From Acidimicrobiales bacterium (GTDB lineage Bacteria > Actinomycetota > Acidimicrobiia > Acidimicrobiales > RAAP-2), in contig JADGOE010000003.1 of NCBI GenBank assembly GCA_017883135.1, forward strand, positions 1-64,000: 64,000 bases of DNA. Reading direction: 5' to 3'. This document shows positions 36,894 through 45,781 of this stretch, in pieces. A program made the position numbers and the translations under genes. Under the pieces are notes generated by a model, which was not told where the DNA came from, ran no database searches, and saw only the letters and a program-made list of their open reading frames with translations. Position 1 is the stretch's first letter, and every line of letters begins with the position of its first letter.

Positions 36894-37991
36894 TCAGGCG
36901 TCGGGCCAGACCGGCCCGGGCTCACCTTCTGCGAACGACTCCACCAAGGCATGGGCCTCGTCGTCGTGGTACTGCACCGGCGGCGACTTCATGAAGTAGG
37001 CGGACGGCCCGACCAGCGGCCCGCCGATGCCCCGGTCGAGGGCCAGCTTGGCGCAGCGGACAGCATCGATGATCACCCCGGCCGAGTTGGGGGAGTCCCA
37101 CACCTCGAGCTTGAGCTCGAGGTTGAGCGGGACGTCGCCGAAGTTGCGCCCTTCCATCCGGATGTAGGCCCATTTGCGGTCGTGGAGCCACGGCACGTGG
37201 TCCGATGGGCCGATGTGGATGTCGTCGGCGGGCAGGGCGCCGTGCTCGATCTGGCTGGTCACCGCCTGGGTCTTCGACACCTTCTTCGATTCGAGGCGGT
37301 CCCGCTCGAGCATGTTCTTGAAGTCCATGTTTCCGCCCACATTGAGCTGGTAGGTGTGATCGAGGGCCAGACCACGGTCCTCGAACAGCCTGGTCAGGAT
37401 GCGGTGCACGATGGTGGCGCCCACCTGGCTCTTGATGTCGTCCCCGACGATGGGCAGGCCTGCGGCATGGAACTTGCGTGCCCATTCGGGGTCCGAGGCG
37501 ATGAACACCGGGATGGCGTTGACGAACCCGACCCCGGCTTGGAGACAGGCATCGGCGTAGAAGCGCTGGGCCTGTTCCGACCCGACCGGCAGGTAGCTGA
37601 CCAGTACGTCGGCGCGAGCGTCCTTGAGGGCGGCCACCACGTCGATCGGCTCGGCCGGCGACTCCTCGACGGTCTCCCGGTAGTACTTGCCGAATCCATC
37701 GAGGGTCGGTGCGCGCTGGACGGCGACTCCCAACTCGCCGACGGTAGCGAAGCGAATGGTGTTGTTCTGCCCGGCGAAGATGGCCTTGCCCAGATCGGTG
37801 CCGACCTTGGCAGCGTCGACGTCGAAGGCGGCGACGAACTCGAGATCGCCGACGTGGTAGCCACCGAGCACGACGTGCATGAGGCCGGGCACCGTGTCGG
37901 CCGGATCGGCGTTGCGGTAGTACTCGACCCCCTGGATGAGAGAGCTCGCGCAGTTCCCTACGCCGGCGATGGCCACTCGGATTGTGCTCAT
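36894..37991 (-). CDS. ino1: Inositol-3-phosphate synthase
   Basis: A 365-residue NAD-dependent enzyme that converts glucose 6-phosphate to inositol 3-phosphate, the precursor of phosphatidylinositol and mycothiol in actinobacteria. The NAD motif [16 protein letters not shown] lies near residue 6. Further conserved segments are [27 protein letters not shown] and KKVSKTQAV. The ATG at 37991 overlaps the padR stop by 4 bp, and the padR-ino1 pairing is typical of the phylum. Confidence 0.97.
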   Translation of the reverse strand: MSTIRVAIAGVGNCASSLIQGVEYYRNADPADTVPGLMHVVLGGYHVGDLEFVAAFDVDAAKVGTDLGKAIFAGQNNTIRFATVGELGVAVQRAPTLDGFGKYYRETVEESPAEPIDVVAALKDARADVLVSYLPVGSEQAQRFYADACLQAGVGFVNAIPVFIASDPEWARKFHAAGLPIVGDDIKSQVGATIVHRILTRLFEDRGLALDHTYQLNVGGNMDFKNMLERDRLESKKVSKTQAVTSQIEHGALPADDIHIGPSDHVPWLHDRKWAYIRMEGRNFGDVPLNLELKLEVWDSPNSAGVIIDAVRCAKLALDRGIGGPLVGPSAYFMKSPPVQYHDDEAHALVESFAEGEPGPVWPDA

Positions 37992-38662
37992 GGACTGGTT
38001 CCCTTCGTTGCTGTGACTGCGTCCCCGGTGTGGGGCTCGCGATTCTCGGATCGGGGTGCCGGCTGTTTCAGCCGTTCGGACTCGATGAGGCGGTCGAGCC
38101 ACGCGATGTCGTGCTCGGTCGCTTCGGTGCTGTGCTCGACCAGCGAGCGGGTGTAGACGTCGAGTGTGTCGCCGGACGCCCGCACCTGGTCGGTCGCCAG
38201 TCGCCGGGTCAGCTGCGCCCGACGGCGCTCGAGGAGGGCCAGGCGGGCCTGGGGCGCGATGTGCCGGGCGAAGGCGAGTCGCAGCCCGAAGCTCCGTGCA
38301 TCGTCGGCACCGGGGCGCTCGTCGGCATCGAGCAGCTGTTCGAACAGTCGGCGGCCCTGGTCGGTGATCCGGTAGACCTTGCGAGAGCGCTTGGTGCCCC
38401 GGGGGGTGCCGGCCCGTCGGGCCCGGAGCCCGGCCCGCTCGCCGCTCAAGGATCCGGTGAAGGGCATTGAGGGAGCGGCGGCGCCCCCGCTCGACTCGAT
38501 GACCGTGACCGCGTGGGCCGCTTCGAGGCGGGAGAGTGCCGGGTAGAGCGAGCCGAAAGAGATGTTGGCGAAGAGTCCGAGCTCGTCGCGCAGCCGCCGA
38601 CGGATCTCGTAACCGTGCTGCTCCTGCTCGTGCAGGAGACCCAGGATGGCCAGGTCGAGCAT
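37988..38662 (-). CDS. PadR-family transcription regulator
   Basis: A 224-residue protein. The winged HTH (about residues 1-85, [20 protein letters not shown] ... [12 protein letters not shown]) matches PadR. A basic insert (about 62-92) precedes [16 protein letters not shown]. The C-terminal half is helical (PadR_C-like). It is coupled to ino1 (4-bp overlap), so it probably controls inositol synthesis and itself. A pair of GATATATC sites upstream is the likely operator. Confidence 0.92.
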   Translation of the reverse strand: MLDLAILGLLHEQEQHGYEIRRRLRDELGLFANISFGSLYPALSRLEAAHAVTVIESSGGAAAPSMPFTGSLSGERAGLRARRAGTPRGTKRSRKVYRITDQGRRLFEQLLDADERPGADDARSFGLRLAFARHIAPQARLALLERRRAQLTRRLATDQVRASGDTLDVYTRSLVEHSTEATEHDIAWLDRLIESERLKQPAPRSENREPHTGDAVTATKGTSP

Positions 38663-38810
38663 TTCAGGACCGCCCTCGGGGCAACGGGACGGCCGGATCG
38701 CGGACCGACTTCGGACCCCTTGCGCTCGCCTGCGCGTCCACAGGCCGGTCGCCCGCGGGCGGTAGGTACCTGTTCCCGAGACCGGAGTTCACCAACTGCA
38801 TACCTCCAAC

Positions 38811-38831
38811 GATATATCAGTTCGATATATC
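38811..38831. promoter_or_regulatory. GATATATC direct repeats upstream of padR
   Basis: GATATATC, itself a palindrome, occurs at 38811-38818 and 38824-38831, a 13-bp period, in an AT-rich stretch unlike the GC-rich surroundings. The location upstream of padR-ino1 fits a PadR operator overlapping the promoter. Confidence 0.8.
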
Positions 38832-38963
38832 AATGCAATACATGCCAACCGTGCCGACACCACGCGGGCGTGGCCGGCCGTCGTGCGGTCCGGTGCGTCC
38901 CGCCTCGGCAATTGCGGCCCGCGATCAGTGTCGAATCGACGACCCAGGGGGTACCCTGGCCGG

Positions 38964-39419
38964 GTGAGCTTCCGACCCGGAGCACTCGAGGGCGTGCAGA
39001 CCTCCCCAACCGGGGGACGTGTCGAGTACCTCCTTGCCCGCAACGCCGTCATCCGTGAGTACCGGAAGGGCCGACTCTCCAGGCTCGATGTCTGTGATGC
39101 CCACCCCGAGCTGCTGCGGGCAGCCAGAAACCTGGGGCGGGCCACCGGCGAGCAGTGCCCCATCTGTGAAGAGGCCGACCTGGTCGAGGTGACCTTCGTC
39201 TTCGGTTCGCGCCTCCCGTCGGGAGGGAGGTGCGTGGGAACCCAGGCCGAGCTCACCCGCTACTGGCGGCGCAAGGAGCCGGTGGTCTGCTACGTGATCG
39301 AGGTGTGCACCGGTTGCCAGTGGAACCACTTGTCCCGGATGTACCCGGCCGGAGCCGGGGTGGAGGCGGTGGCCCGCACGCCGCTGGGCGGCCGGTCCCG
39401 CTCGCGGCACGGGACCTGA
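38964..39419 (+). CDS. DUF5318 protein with zinc-ribbon-like cysteines
   Basis: The GTG at 38964 is 6 nt after a TACCCT -10-like hexamer, so the transcript may be leaderless. The 151-residue product has a helical N-terminal part with VEYLLARNAVIREYRKGRLSRLDVCDAHPELLRAA. Two cysteine pairs follow, QCPICEEADLVEV and VIEVCTGCQWNHL, which could bind zinc. These are DUF5318 features, known from Actinobacteria beside padR/ino1. No biochemical function is known to me. Confidence 0.9.
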   Translation: MSFRPGALEGVQTSPTGGRVEYLLARNAVIREYRKGRLSRLDVCDAHPELLRAARNLGRATGEQCPICEEADLVEVTFVFGSRLPSGGRCVGTQAELTRYWRRKEPVVCYVIEVCTGCQWNHLSRMYPAGAGVEAVARTPLGGRSRSRHGT

Positions 39420-39554
39420 CCCGGCAGGCAATTCGCCGCGCCTGGCGGCCAACTACTCTGGAGGTGGCAGCACGTCTTGCTCCTGGTGGCCCGTGGCCGC
39501 CGCCTATGCCGCCGGCAGCCCCCGGGCGCTGGACGGTCGATCTGGAGGATTCAC

Positions 39555-40370
39555 ATGCCCGACCCTCTGTCTGCGCCGGTCACCGTCCCTGCCGTCCGCG
39601 CTGCCAAACGCCGGGACGGCCATCTTCCGCTGGTGATGGTGACCGCCTACGACGCCCCCGGTGCCCGGATCGCGGACGCGGCCGGGGTGGATCTGATACT
39701 GGTGGGCGACTCGGTCGCCAACAACGTGCTGGGCTACGAGGACACGCTGCAGGTCACCGTCGAGGACATGGCCCACCACGTCGCAGCGGTGGCCCGGGCC
39801 AAGCCGAGGCCGCTGATCGTGGCAGACCTACCCTGGATGAGCTACCACCTCGACGTGGTCGACACCGTCCGTAACGGGGCGACCCTCGTGCGGGCCGGGG
39901 CCCAGGCGGTCAAGTTGGAGGGTGGGTCGAACCGGGTTCCGATGGTGGAGGCGCTGCTGGCCGCTGAGATTCCTGTGATGGGCCACCTCGGGCTGACTCC
40001 CCAGTCCGTCCACACGATGGGCGGCTACAAGGTCCAAGGCAAGAGCGACGACGCCGCCCACTCGCTGGTCGTCGACGCCGAGGCCCTGGCGGCGGCCGGC
40101 TGCTTCGCGGTGGTGGTCGAAGGGGTGCCCGAGGGGGTGGGGGCGGCGATCACCGGGGCGGTCGGCGTACCCACCATCGGCATCGGGGCCGGGCCTGCCT
40201 GTGACGGGCAGGTACTGGTGCTGCACGACCTGTTGGGCATCAACCCGACGACGCCCAGGTTCGTTCGCCGCTACGCCGAGCTGGGAGCTGAGGCCGTTGC
40301 GGCGGTTGCCGCCTACGCGGCCGACGTACGCTCGGGGCGGTTTCCTGCCGACGCGGAGGTCTACCACTGA
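39555..40370 (+). CDS. panB: 3-methyl-2-oxobutanoate hydroxymethyltransferase
   Basis: A 271-residue TIM-barrel enzyme that makes ketopantoate from ketoisovalerate and methylene-THF in pantothenate/CoA synthesis. The ATG at 39555 follows GGAGGATTC. Motifs: VTAYDAPGARIADAAGVDLILVGDS, a Mg-site pattern LVGDSVANNVLGYEDTLQVTVEDM, VKLEGGS, GHLGLTPQSVHTMGG and PTIGIGAGPACDGQVLVLHDLLG. Length is normal. It is a single gene between DUF5318 and the rpsF operon; no panC or panD is in this window. Confidence 0.97.
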   Translation: MPDPLSAPVTVPAVRAAKRRDGHLPLVMVTAYDAPGARIADAAGVDLILVGDSVANNVLGYEDTLQVTVEDMAHHVAAVARAKPRPLIVADLPWMSYHLDVVDTVRNGATLVRAGAQAVKLEGGSNRVPMVEALLAAEIPVMGHLGLTPQSVHTMGGYKVQGKSDDAAHSLVVDAEALAAAGCFAVVVEGVPEGVGAAITGAVGVPTIGIGAGPACDGQVLVLHDLLGINPTTPRFVRRYAELGAEAVAAVAAYAADVRSGRFPADAEVYH

Positions 40371-40492
40371 GCACCGGCTAAGGTACTCCGGTCGTTCCGG
40401 CCACCGATTTGGTGGCCCATCCAGTTCCGACCTGCTCCACGCCGTGGGGCTCGGGCACAGGGTTGCCCGATCCAGAGGGAGGTGAGCCGCCG

Positions 40493-40828
40493 ATGCGGCC
40501 ATACGAAACAATGGTCATCTTCGACACCGGAGCCGACGAGGCAGCGGTGAACGGGGTCCTCGACCGGGCCCTCGAGGCGCTCAAGGCCAAGGGGGGCAAC
40601 CCTGGTCGCGTCGAGCGCTGGGGCCGGCGCACCTTCGCATACGAGCTCCAGCACAAGCGCGAGGGCTACTACGTGGTCGTCGAGCTGACCGCCGAGCCAC
40701 CGGCCGTGATCGACATGGAGCGGGTCTTCGTGCTGGCCGACGAGGTCCTCCGCCACAAGGTCATCCGGCTGCCCGACAAGGTGGCCGGACGTCGGGCGGC
40801 GGCTGCTGCTTCGAGCAAGGAGGCCTGA
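40493..40828 (+). CDS. rpsF: 30S ribosomal protein bS6
   Basis: A 111-residue protein with the bS6 fold: MRPYETMVIFDTGADEAAV, WGRRTFAYELQHKREGYYVVVELTAEP and DEVLRHKVIRLPD. It binds with bS18 to the central domain of 16S rRNA. First gene of the conserved rpsF-ssb-rpsR-rplI operon; the start has GGGAGG upstream. The C-terminus is short and Ala-rich. Confidence 0.98.
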   Translation: MRPYETMVIFDTGADEAAVNGVLDRALEALKAKGGNPGRVERWGRRTFAYELQHKREGYYVVVELTAEPPAVIDMERVFVLADEVLRHKVIRLPDKVAGRRAAAAASSKEA

Positions 40829-40830
40829 AC

Positions 40831-41307
40831 ATGGCCAATGGCAACGCAGTGACCCTGGTGGGAAACATCACCCGTGACCCCGAGCTGCGGTTCACCAACA
40901 CCGGACAGGCAACGGCCAGTTTCGGCCTGGCTGTGAATCGCCGCTGGCAGAACCGCCAGACCCAGGAGTGGGAGGAGGCCACCTCGTTCTTCGACGTGGT
41001 GTGCTGGCGCGAGATGGCGGAGAACGCAGCCGAGAGCCTGTCCCGCGGCTCGCGGGTCATCGTGACCGGCCGGCTCGAGCAGCGCAGCTGGGAGACTCCC
41101 GACGGGGACAAGCGGTCCAAGGTGGAGGTGGTAGCCGACGAGATCGGTCCCAGCATCCGCTGGGCGACTGCCCAGGTGACGAAGAACGAACGCCGGGGAC
41201 CGAGCGACGGTGGCTCCTCGGGTGGTGGCAGTGCTCGCGGTGGTGCGCCGTCGACCGGCGCCGCCGCCGAGTCCCAGGGTTATGGATACAGCGAGGAGCC
41301 TTTCTAG
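40831..41307 (+). CDS. ssb: Single-stranded DNA-binding protein
   Basis: A 158-residue protein. The OB fold spans about 1-112 ([35 protein letters not shown]). A Gly/Ser-rich linker follows, and a C-terminal tip of EEPF that stands for the usual DDDIPF partner-binding motif. It protects ssDNA in replication and repair. It lies 2 bp after rpsF and 2 bp before rpsR. Confidence 0.97.
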   Translation: MANGNAVTLVGNITRDPELRFTNTGQATASFGLAVNRRWQNRQTQEWEEATSFFDVVCWREMAENAAESLSRGSRVIVTGRLEQRSWETPDGDKRSKVEVVADEIGPSIRWATAQVTKNERRGPSDGGSSGGGSARGGAPSTGAAAESQGYGYSEEPF

Positions 41308-41309
41308 TC

Positions 41310-41855
41310 ATGGCGCGTAACAACGATCGTGGAGGTACCACCCGGCGTGCTCCCAAGGACACCGGCCGGCGCATCAAGAAGAAGCCGTGTGCCCTGTGCA
41401 AGGACCGGGTGGAGTGGGTCGACTACAAGGATGTCGGCATGCTCCGGAAGTACATGAGCGACCGCGGCAAGATCCGCGCCCGCCGGGTGTCGGGCAACTG
41501 CACTCAGCACCAGCGTGATGTGGCCATCGCCATCAAGACGGCGCGCGAGCTAGTCCTGCTCCCCTACACCCAGCGGACGACCACCGAGCGACCTGGCGGT
41601 CGCGGCGGACGCGGCGGGCGCGAGGGCGGGTACGCCGGCGCCGGTGGGTCCGGGCCTCGCAGGGGCCGCGACGAGGAGCGGACGTTGTCCGCCAACGCGA
41701 CCTCCACCGAGCTGCCCGATGCCGTCGCCAGTGATGCCGTCGCCAGTGATGCCTCCACCGAGGTCGAAGTGCTCGAGGTGGACGTCGTCGAGCTCGAGGA
41801 CGGCGAGGAGATCGTTGTGGTCGAGGGTGCCGTGGCCGAGGACGGTGAGGGCTGA
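41310..41855 (+). CDS. rpsR: 30S ribosomal protein bS18 with long acidic tail
   Basis: A 181-residue protein, more than twice the usual 75-90. The bS18 core (about 20-90) is complete: [63 protein letters not shown]. Then comes an Arg/Gly-rich linker and a strongly acidic C-terminus rich in Glu/Asp/Val/Ala, including a 15-nt tandem repeat in the DNA (41718-41747). The stop overlaps the rplI start by 1 bp, so the extension is real coding sequence, not an annotation error. It assembles with bS6 into the 30S subunit. Confidence 0.93.
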   Translation: MARNNDRGGTTRRAPKDTGRRIKKKPCALCKDRVEWVDYKDVGMLRKYMSDRGKIRARRVSGNCTQHQRDVAIAIKTARELVLLPYTQRTTTERPGGRGGRGGREGGYAGAGGSGPRRGRDEERTLSANATSTELPDAVASDAVASDASTEVEVLEVDVVELEDGEEIVVVEGAVAEDGEG

Positions 41856-42301
41856 TGAAGGTCCTTCTGCGCAGTGACGTCGACGGCGTGGGCAAGCGAG
41901 GCGACATCATCGATGTCTCGGGCGGATTCGCCCGCAACCACCTGCTTCCGGCTGGCAAGGCCATCGTTGCCAGCCCGGGCGTCGAGGGCCAGGCCGCGAC
42001 CATGCGACGGTCGAGGGACCTGCGCGATGCACGCGATCGCGAGGGATCCGAGACGGTTGCCCGCACCCTGGTCGGCAACGTGGTCACGGTGACGGCCCGC
42101 GCCGCTGGCGACCGGCTGTTCGGCTCGGTGTCGGCTGCCGACATCGTGCGCCACGTCGAGGAGCAGACCGGTGCCATCGTCGACCGCAAGGACCTGGTCC
42201 TCGAGGAGCCGATCAAGACGGTCGGCGAGCACAATGTCCGGGTGGAACTGGTGGGCGGCGTGGTGTTCGAATTGACCGTGAACGTGGCCGCCGAAGCCTG
42301 A
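41855..42301 (+). CDS. rplI: 50S ribosomal protein bL9
   Basis: A 148-residue protein with the standard bL9 opening [36 protein letters not shown], a central helix, and the C-terminal domain ending VRVELVGGVVFELTVNV. It binds 23S rRNA near the L1 stalk. Last gene of the rpsF operon. A 7-bp hairpin follows. Confidence 0.98.
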   Translation: MKVLLRSDVDGVGKRGDIIDVSGGFARNHLLPAGKAIVASPGVEGQAATMRRSRDLRDARDREGSETVARTLVGNVVTVTARAAGDRLFGSVSAADIVRHVEEQTGAIVDRKDLVLEEPIKTVGEHNVRVELVGGVVFELTVNVAAEA

Positions 42302-42314
42302 TCGTCGGATCGCT

Positions 42315-42333
42315 CGCGGCCTTTACGGCCGCG
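42315..42333. terminator. Hairpin after rplI
   Basis: CGCGGCC-N5-GGCCGCG forms a 7-bp GC stem 14 bp after the rplI stop. There is no T-run, so termination is possible but not certain. The rest of the 200-bp gap to dnaB holds no gene. Confidence 0.5.
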
Positions 42334-42501
42334 GGGACCATGCACCCGACTGTTACACCATCCTGGGATGATGGCGGAGTGTTCCGTACCGTCCGCAGCC
42401 GAGCCGCCCTTGTCCACCGCTCATCCACAGCGTCGGACGGCTATTTCCGCAGGAAGAAGGGCTTACGCTCCACAGGCCGCATGGGCGAGGGTTGAAGGAT
42501 C

Positions 42502-43890
42502 ATGGTTCAGGCGCTTGACGACACGCGACCCCGGCAGCTGCTTTCCCCGCGAGGGGGTGGCGGCACGCCGGTCGGTCGGGTCCCCCCGCACAATCTCGAA
42601 GCCGAGGAGTCGCTCCTCGGCGCCATGTTGTTGTCACGGGACGCGATCGCCGTGGCCATGGAGGTGTGCAAGCCGGAGGACTTCTACAAGACCTCCCATG
42701 GCCACATCTTCGACGCCATCACCTCGCTGTTCAGTCGAGGGGAGCCGGCCGACTGGGTGACGGTCACCGAGGAGCTCCGCCGCCGCGAACTGCTCGAGAC
42801 GATCGGCGACCCCTCGGTATTCGTCTCGCTGCAGGCGAACACGCCGTCCATCGGCAATGCCGAGTACTACGCGAAGATCATCGAGGAGCTGGCCTTGTTG
42901 CGGAGGCTGGTGTCGGTGGCCGGCGAGATCACCGAACTGGGCTACAGCGTCCCCGAGGATGTCTCCAACGTGCTCGACCGGGCGGAGAGTCTGGTGTTCG
43001 ATGTGGCCCAGCGGCGGGTGGTGGACTCGATGACCCCCCTGCGGGACCTGCTCGGTGACGGCCTCGACCACCTCCAGAGGCTCTATGACCAGGGTGATTC
43101 GATCACGGGACTGGCCACGGGGTACACCGATCTCGACGAGCAGCTCTCGGGGCTGCAGCCGTCCAACCTGATCGTGGTCGGGGCCCGGCCGTCGATGGGC
43201 AAGACAGCGTTCGCCCTTGGCCTGGTCGCCCACGCCGGCATCAAACTTCATGTCCCGACCCTGCTCTTCTCGCTGGAGATGAGCCACATGGAGCTCACCC
43301 AACGCCTGCTCGGCTCCGAGGCGCGGGTCGATGCCAACCGGATGCGAACCGGCAATCTCCGTGAGGCCGACTGGGCCAAGGTCGGGAATGCCATCAGTCG
43401 CATGAGCGAGGCGCCGATCTTCATCGACGACAATCCCAATCTCACGGTGATGGACATCCGCGCACGCGCCCGACGGCTCAAGAGCCGCGAAGGTCTGGGT
43501 CTGGTGGTGGTCGACTACCTCCAACTGATGACCGGCCGGCATGGCGCGGAGAACCGCCAGGTCGAGGTGTCCGAGATCAGCCGCGGCCTGAAGATCCTCG
43601 CTCGCGAGCTCGAGGTGCCGGTGGTGGCTCTGTCCCAGCTGTCCCGCGGATTGGAACAGCGACAGGACAAGCGGCCGATGCTTGCCGACCTGAGGGAGTC
43701 CGGTTCGATCGAGCAGGACTCCGATGTGGTCATGTTCATCTACCGCGACGAGATCTACAACCCCGACTCGACCGAAAGCCAGGGCACCGCGGAGATCATC
43801 GTGGCCAAGCACCGCAACGGTCCCACCGGCGTGCAGCGGCTTGCCTTCATCGGCCACCACACCCGCTTCGACAACATGGCCCGGGTCTAG
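42502..43890 (+). CDS. dnaB: Replicative DNA helicase DnaB
   Basis: A 462-residue RecA-like hexameric helicase. The N-terminal domain is at about 25-130 (VPPHNLEAEESLLGAMLLSRDA). The ATPase domain carries Walker A GARPSMGKTAFALG near residue 230, Walker B GLVVVDYLQLM near 330, and H4-type LSQLSRGLEQR. No intein is present, unlike in many actinobacterial DnaB proteins. It unwinds DNA at the fork. DciA (15383) is its probable loader or cofactor. Confidence 0.98.
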   Translation: MVQALDDTRPRQLLSPRGGGGTPVGRVPPHNLEAEESLLGAMLLSRDAIAVAMEVCKPEDFYKTSHGHIFDAITSLFSRGEPADWVTVTEELRRRELLETIGDPSVFVSLQANTPSIGNAEYYAKIIEELALLRRLVSVAGEITELGYSVPEDVSNVLDRAESLVFDVAQRRVVDSMTPLRDLLGDGLDHLQRLYDQGDSITGLATGYTDLDEQLSGLQPSNLIVVGARPSMGKTAFALGLVAHAGIKLHVPTLLFSLEMSHMELTQRLLGSEARVDANRMRTGNLREADWAKVGNAISRMSEAPIFIDDNPNLTVMDIRARARRLKSREGLGLVVVDYLQLMTGRHGAENRQVEVSEISRGLKILARELEVPVVALSQLSRGLEQRQDKRPMLADLRESGSIEQDSDVVMFIYRDEIYNPDSTESQGTAEIIVAKHRNGPTGVQRLAFIGHHTRFDNMARV

Positions 43891-43951
43891 CCGGGTCTAG
43901 CCGGGCGGAGCCGCAGGCGCCGACGGCGCCTTGTCGTCCCCCGCCAAGCGC

Positions 43952-44419
43952 TCAGGCGGCGGGTGGCGGTGTGGAGCCGGGCGCAGCCAGGGTGGCCAGA
44001 ATCTTCTCGATGGCCTGGTCCTGGGCCTCGAGGTGCTTCTGGATCTGGATGGCCTCGTGGAGCACCGCGTCGGCATCTTTGTAGGTGGCCTCCGAGCGCT
44101 GGTCGGCTGCTGCGCTGAGGATGTTCTGGCCGACGATGATGATCGAGAGCAGGACCAGCTGGAGGAAGGTCTGGGCGATCCACGAGATGATCGCCGGACG
44201 CCCGATCCGGATGGCGTCGGGAAGGCTGATCAGGGCCAGCAGGGCAAACGCGTAGGCACACCACATGGTGCCCACCGCGCCGGTGATTTTGATGGCCAGC
44301 CACGAGTTGAACCGGGTGGCCGGGCTGCCCTGGGGGAGCTGGTCGGCCACTTTCGTCGGAGTGACGGCCTTGCGTTCTTCGATGTAGGGATGAGGATGGT
44401 GGGTGAAGAGCGTGGACAT
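43952..44419 (-). CDS. DUF1003-like small membrane protein
   Basis: A 155-residue protein with two membrane segments (about 45-68 and 78-102) separated by DAIRIGRPAIISW, then a C-terminal helix with a coiled-coil-like pattern (ADAVLHEAIQIQKHLEAQDQAIEKIL). The order and wording of the segments resemble DUF1003-type membrane proteins, but I give this only as a likely match. It is divergent from the NUDIX gene. Role unknown. Confidence 0.7.
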   Translation of the reverse strand: MSTLFTHHPHPYIEERKAVTPTKVADQLPQGSPATRFNSWLAIKITGAVGTMWCAYAFALLALISLPDAIRIGRPAIISWIAQTFLQLVLLSIIIVGQNILSAAADQRSEATYKDADAVLHEAIQIQKHLEAQDQAIEKILATLAAPGSTPPPAA

Positions 44420-44467
44420 GGACCGATAGTGGCACCGCCGCCGGACGATTTCCGTGATGATGGAGGG

Positions 44468-44938
44468 GTGGACGAGTTCGTGGTCCCGCGGATCCCCGCC
44501 TCCGCCGGTGCCCTGATCAACGATGGCGAGGGCCGCATCCTCGTTCTGAAGCCGACCTACAAGTCAGGGTGGACCATCCCCGGCGGCCAGGTCGAGTCCG
44601 ACGGGGAGTCCCCGTGGGGAGCGTGCCAACGGGAGGTCCTCGAGGAGACCGGCCTCACCGTGACGTCGGGCCGGCTGGTGTGCGTCGACTTCCTGCGGCC
44701 GAAGCCCCACCGACCGGGAGGAGTGCGGTTCGTGTTCGACTGCGGATCGGTCCACGCACTCCCCCACGGCGACATCGTGCTCGAAGCCGAGGAGATCGGG
44801 GAGCACCGGTGGGTCGAACCCGACGAGGCGTCGCGGCTGTTGAGCGGTCCGGTGGGGCGCCGGGTGGGCCAGGTGCTGGGAACAGCCGGCCTGGTCTACC
44901 TCGAGGACGGCCGCCCGGTGCGCGGCGCGCCGGGGTAG
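44468..44938 (+). CDS. NUDIX hydrolase
   Basis: A 156-residue protein from the GTG at 44468 (GGAGG 3 nt upstream). The NUDIX box is GGQVESDGESPWGACQREVLEETGL (about residues 40-64), with the catalytic REVLEE complete and one extra residue at the start of the loop. It hydrolyses a nucleoside diphosphate linked to X; the substrate cannot be told. It lies just upstream of the frameshifted methyltransferase. Confidence 0.92.
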   Translation: MDEFVVPRIPASAGALINDGEGRILVLKPTYKSGWTIPGGQVESDGESPWGACQREVLEETGLTVTSGRLVCVDFLRPKPHRPGGVRFVFDCGSVHALPHGDIVLEAEEIGEHRWVEPDEASRLLSGPVGRRVGQVLGTAGLVYLEDGRPVRGAPG

Positions 44939-44954
44939 CGGCCATGCTTGAGGG

Positions 44955-45759
44955 ATGACCGACACCCGCTACACCCACGGTCACCACGACAGTGTGCTGC
45001 GATCGCACCGGTGGCGCAACGCGGAGAACTCGGCGGCATACCTGCTTGCCCACCTCCACCCGGGCATGTCCTTGCTCGACGTCGGATGCGGACCTGGCAC
45101 CATCACCGAGGACCTGGCCCGACGGGTGGCTCCGGGAGCGGTGGTCGGCGTCGATGGTGCCGCCGGGGTCGTCGCCGAGGCCCGGGGCCGACCGGCCCGC
45201 GCCGACCTCCCGTCGATCTCGTTCGAGGTCGCGGACGCCTACCGTCTGCCCTTCGAGGACGGGAGCTTCGACGTGGTCCATGCCCACCAGGTGCTCCAGC
45301 ACCTCGACGACCCGGTGGCCGCGCTGGAAGAGATGCGGCGGGTGTGCCGGCCCGGGGGCATCGTGGCCGCCCGTGACAGCGACTATCCGGCAATGACCTA
45401 CTTTCCCGACGAACCCGGAGCTGCACCGGGCTCTGACCGCCTATGGAGCACTGACCCGGGTCAATGGGGCCAACTGGGACGCCGGGCGCCGACTCCTCTG
45501 CTGGGCCCACCGCGCAGGATTCACCGAGGTTGCTCCCTCGGCATCCGCCTGGTGCTTTGCCACGCCGCCGGACCGCCACTGGTGGGGCGGCCTGTGGGCC
45601 GATCGGTTCACCGAGTCGGACCTGGCCGAGCAGTTGCTGGACCACGGGATCGCCACCAACGAGGACCTGGCATCGCTCGCCGCCGCCTGGCGCCGCTGGG
45701 CGGTGTCCCCCGACGGCTGGTTCTCCGTGCTCCACGGTGAAGTGCTCGCCACGGCATGA
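44955..45759 (+). pseudogene. SAM-dependent methyltransferase, frameshifted
   Basis: The N-terminal part (about 155 residues) is a normal class I methyltransferase: LLDVGCGPGTITEDLARRV and the later VADAYRLPFEDGSFDVVHAHQVLQH. After MTYFPD near 45415 the frame becomes unlike the family. The next frame resumes with NPELHRALTAYGALTR and runs to the TGA at 45757-45759, ending FSVLHGEVLATA, which looks like a proper C-terminus. One extra base around GACGAACCC would explain this. It is either a recent pseudogene or a sequence error. Confidence 0.85.
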
Positions 45760-45781
45760 GGGAGGGGCTCTGCCACCACGG

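Noticed and set aside
42502-43890. Intein in DnaB
   Set aside because: The helicase motifs are continuous and the length is normal; no insertion is present.
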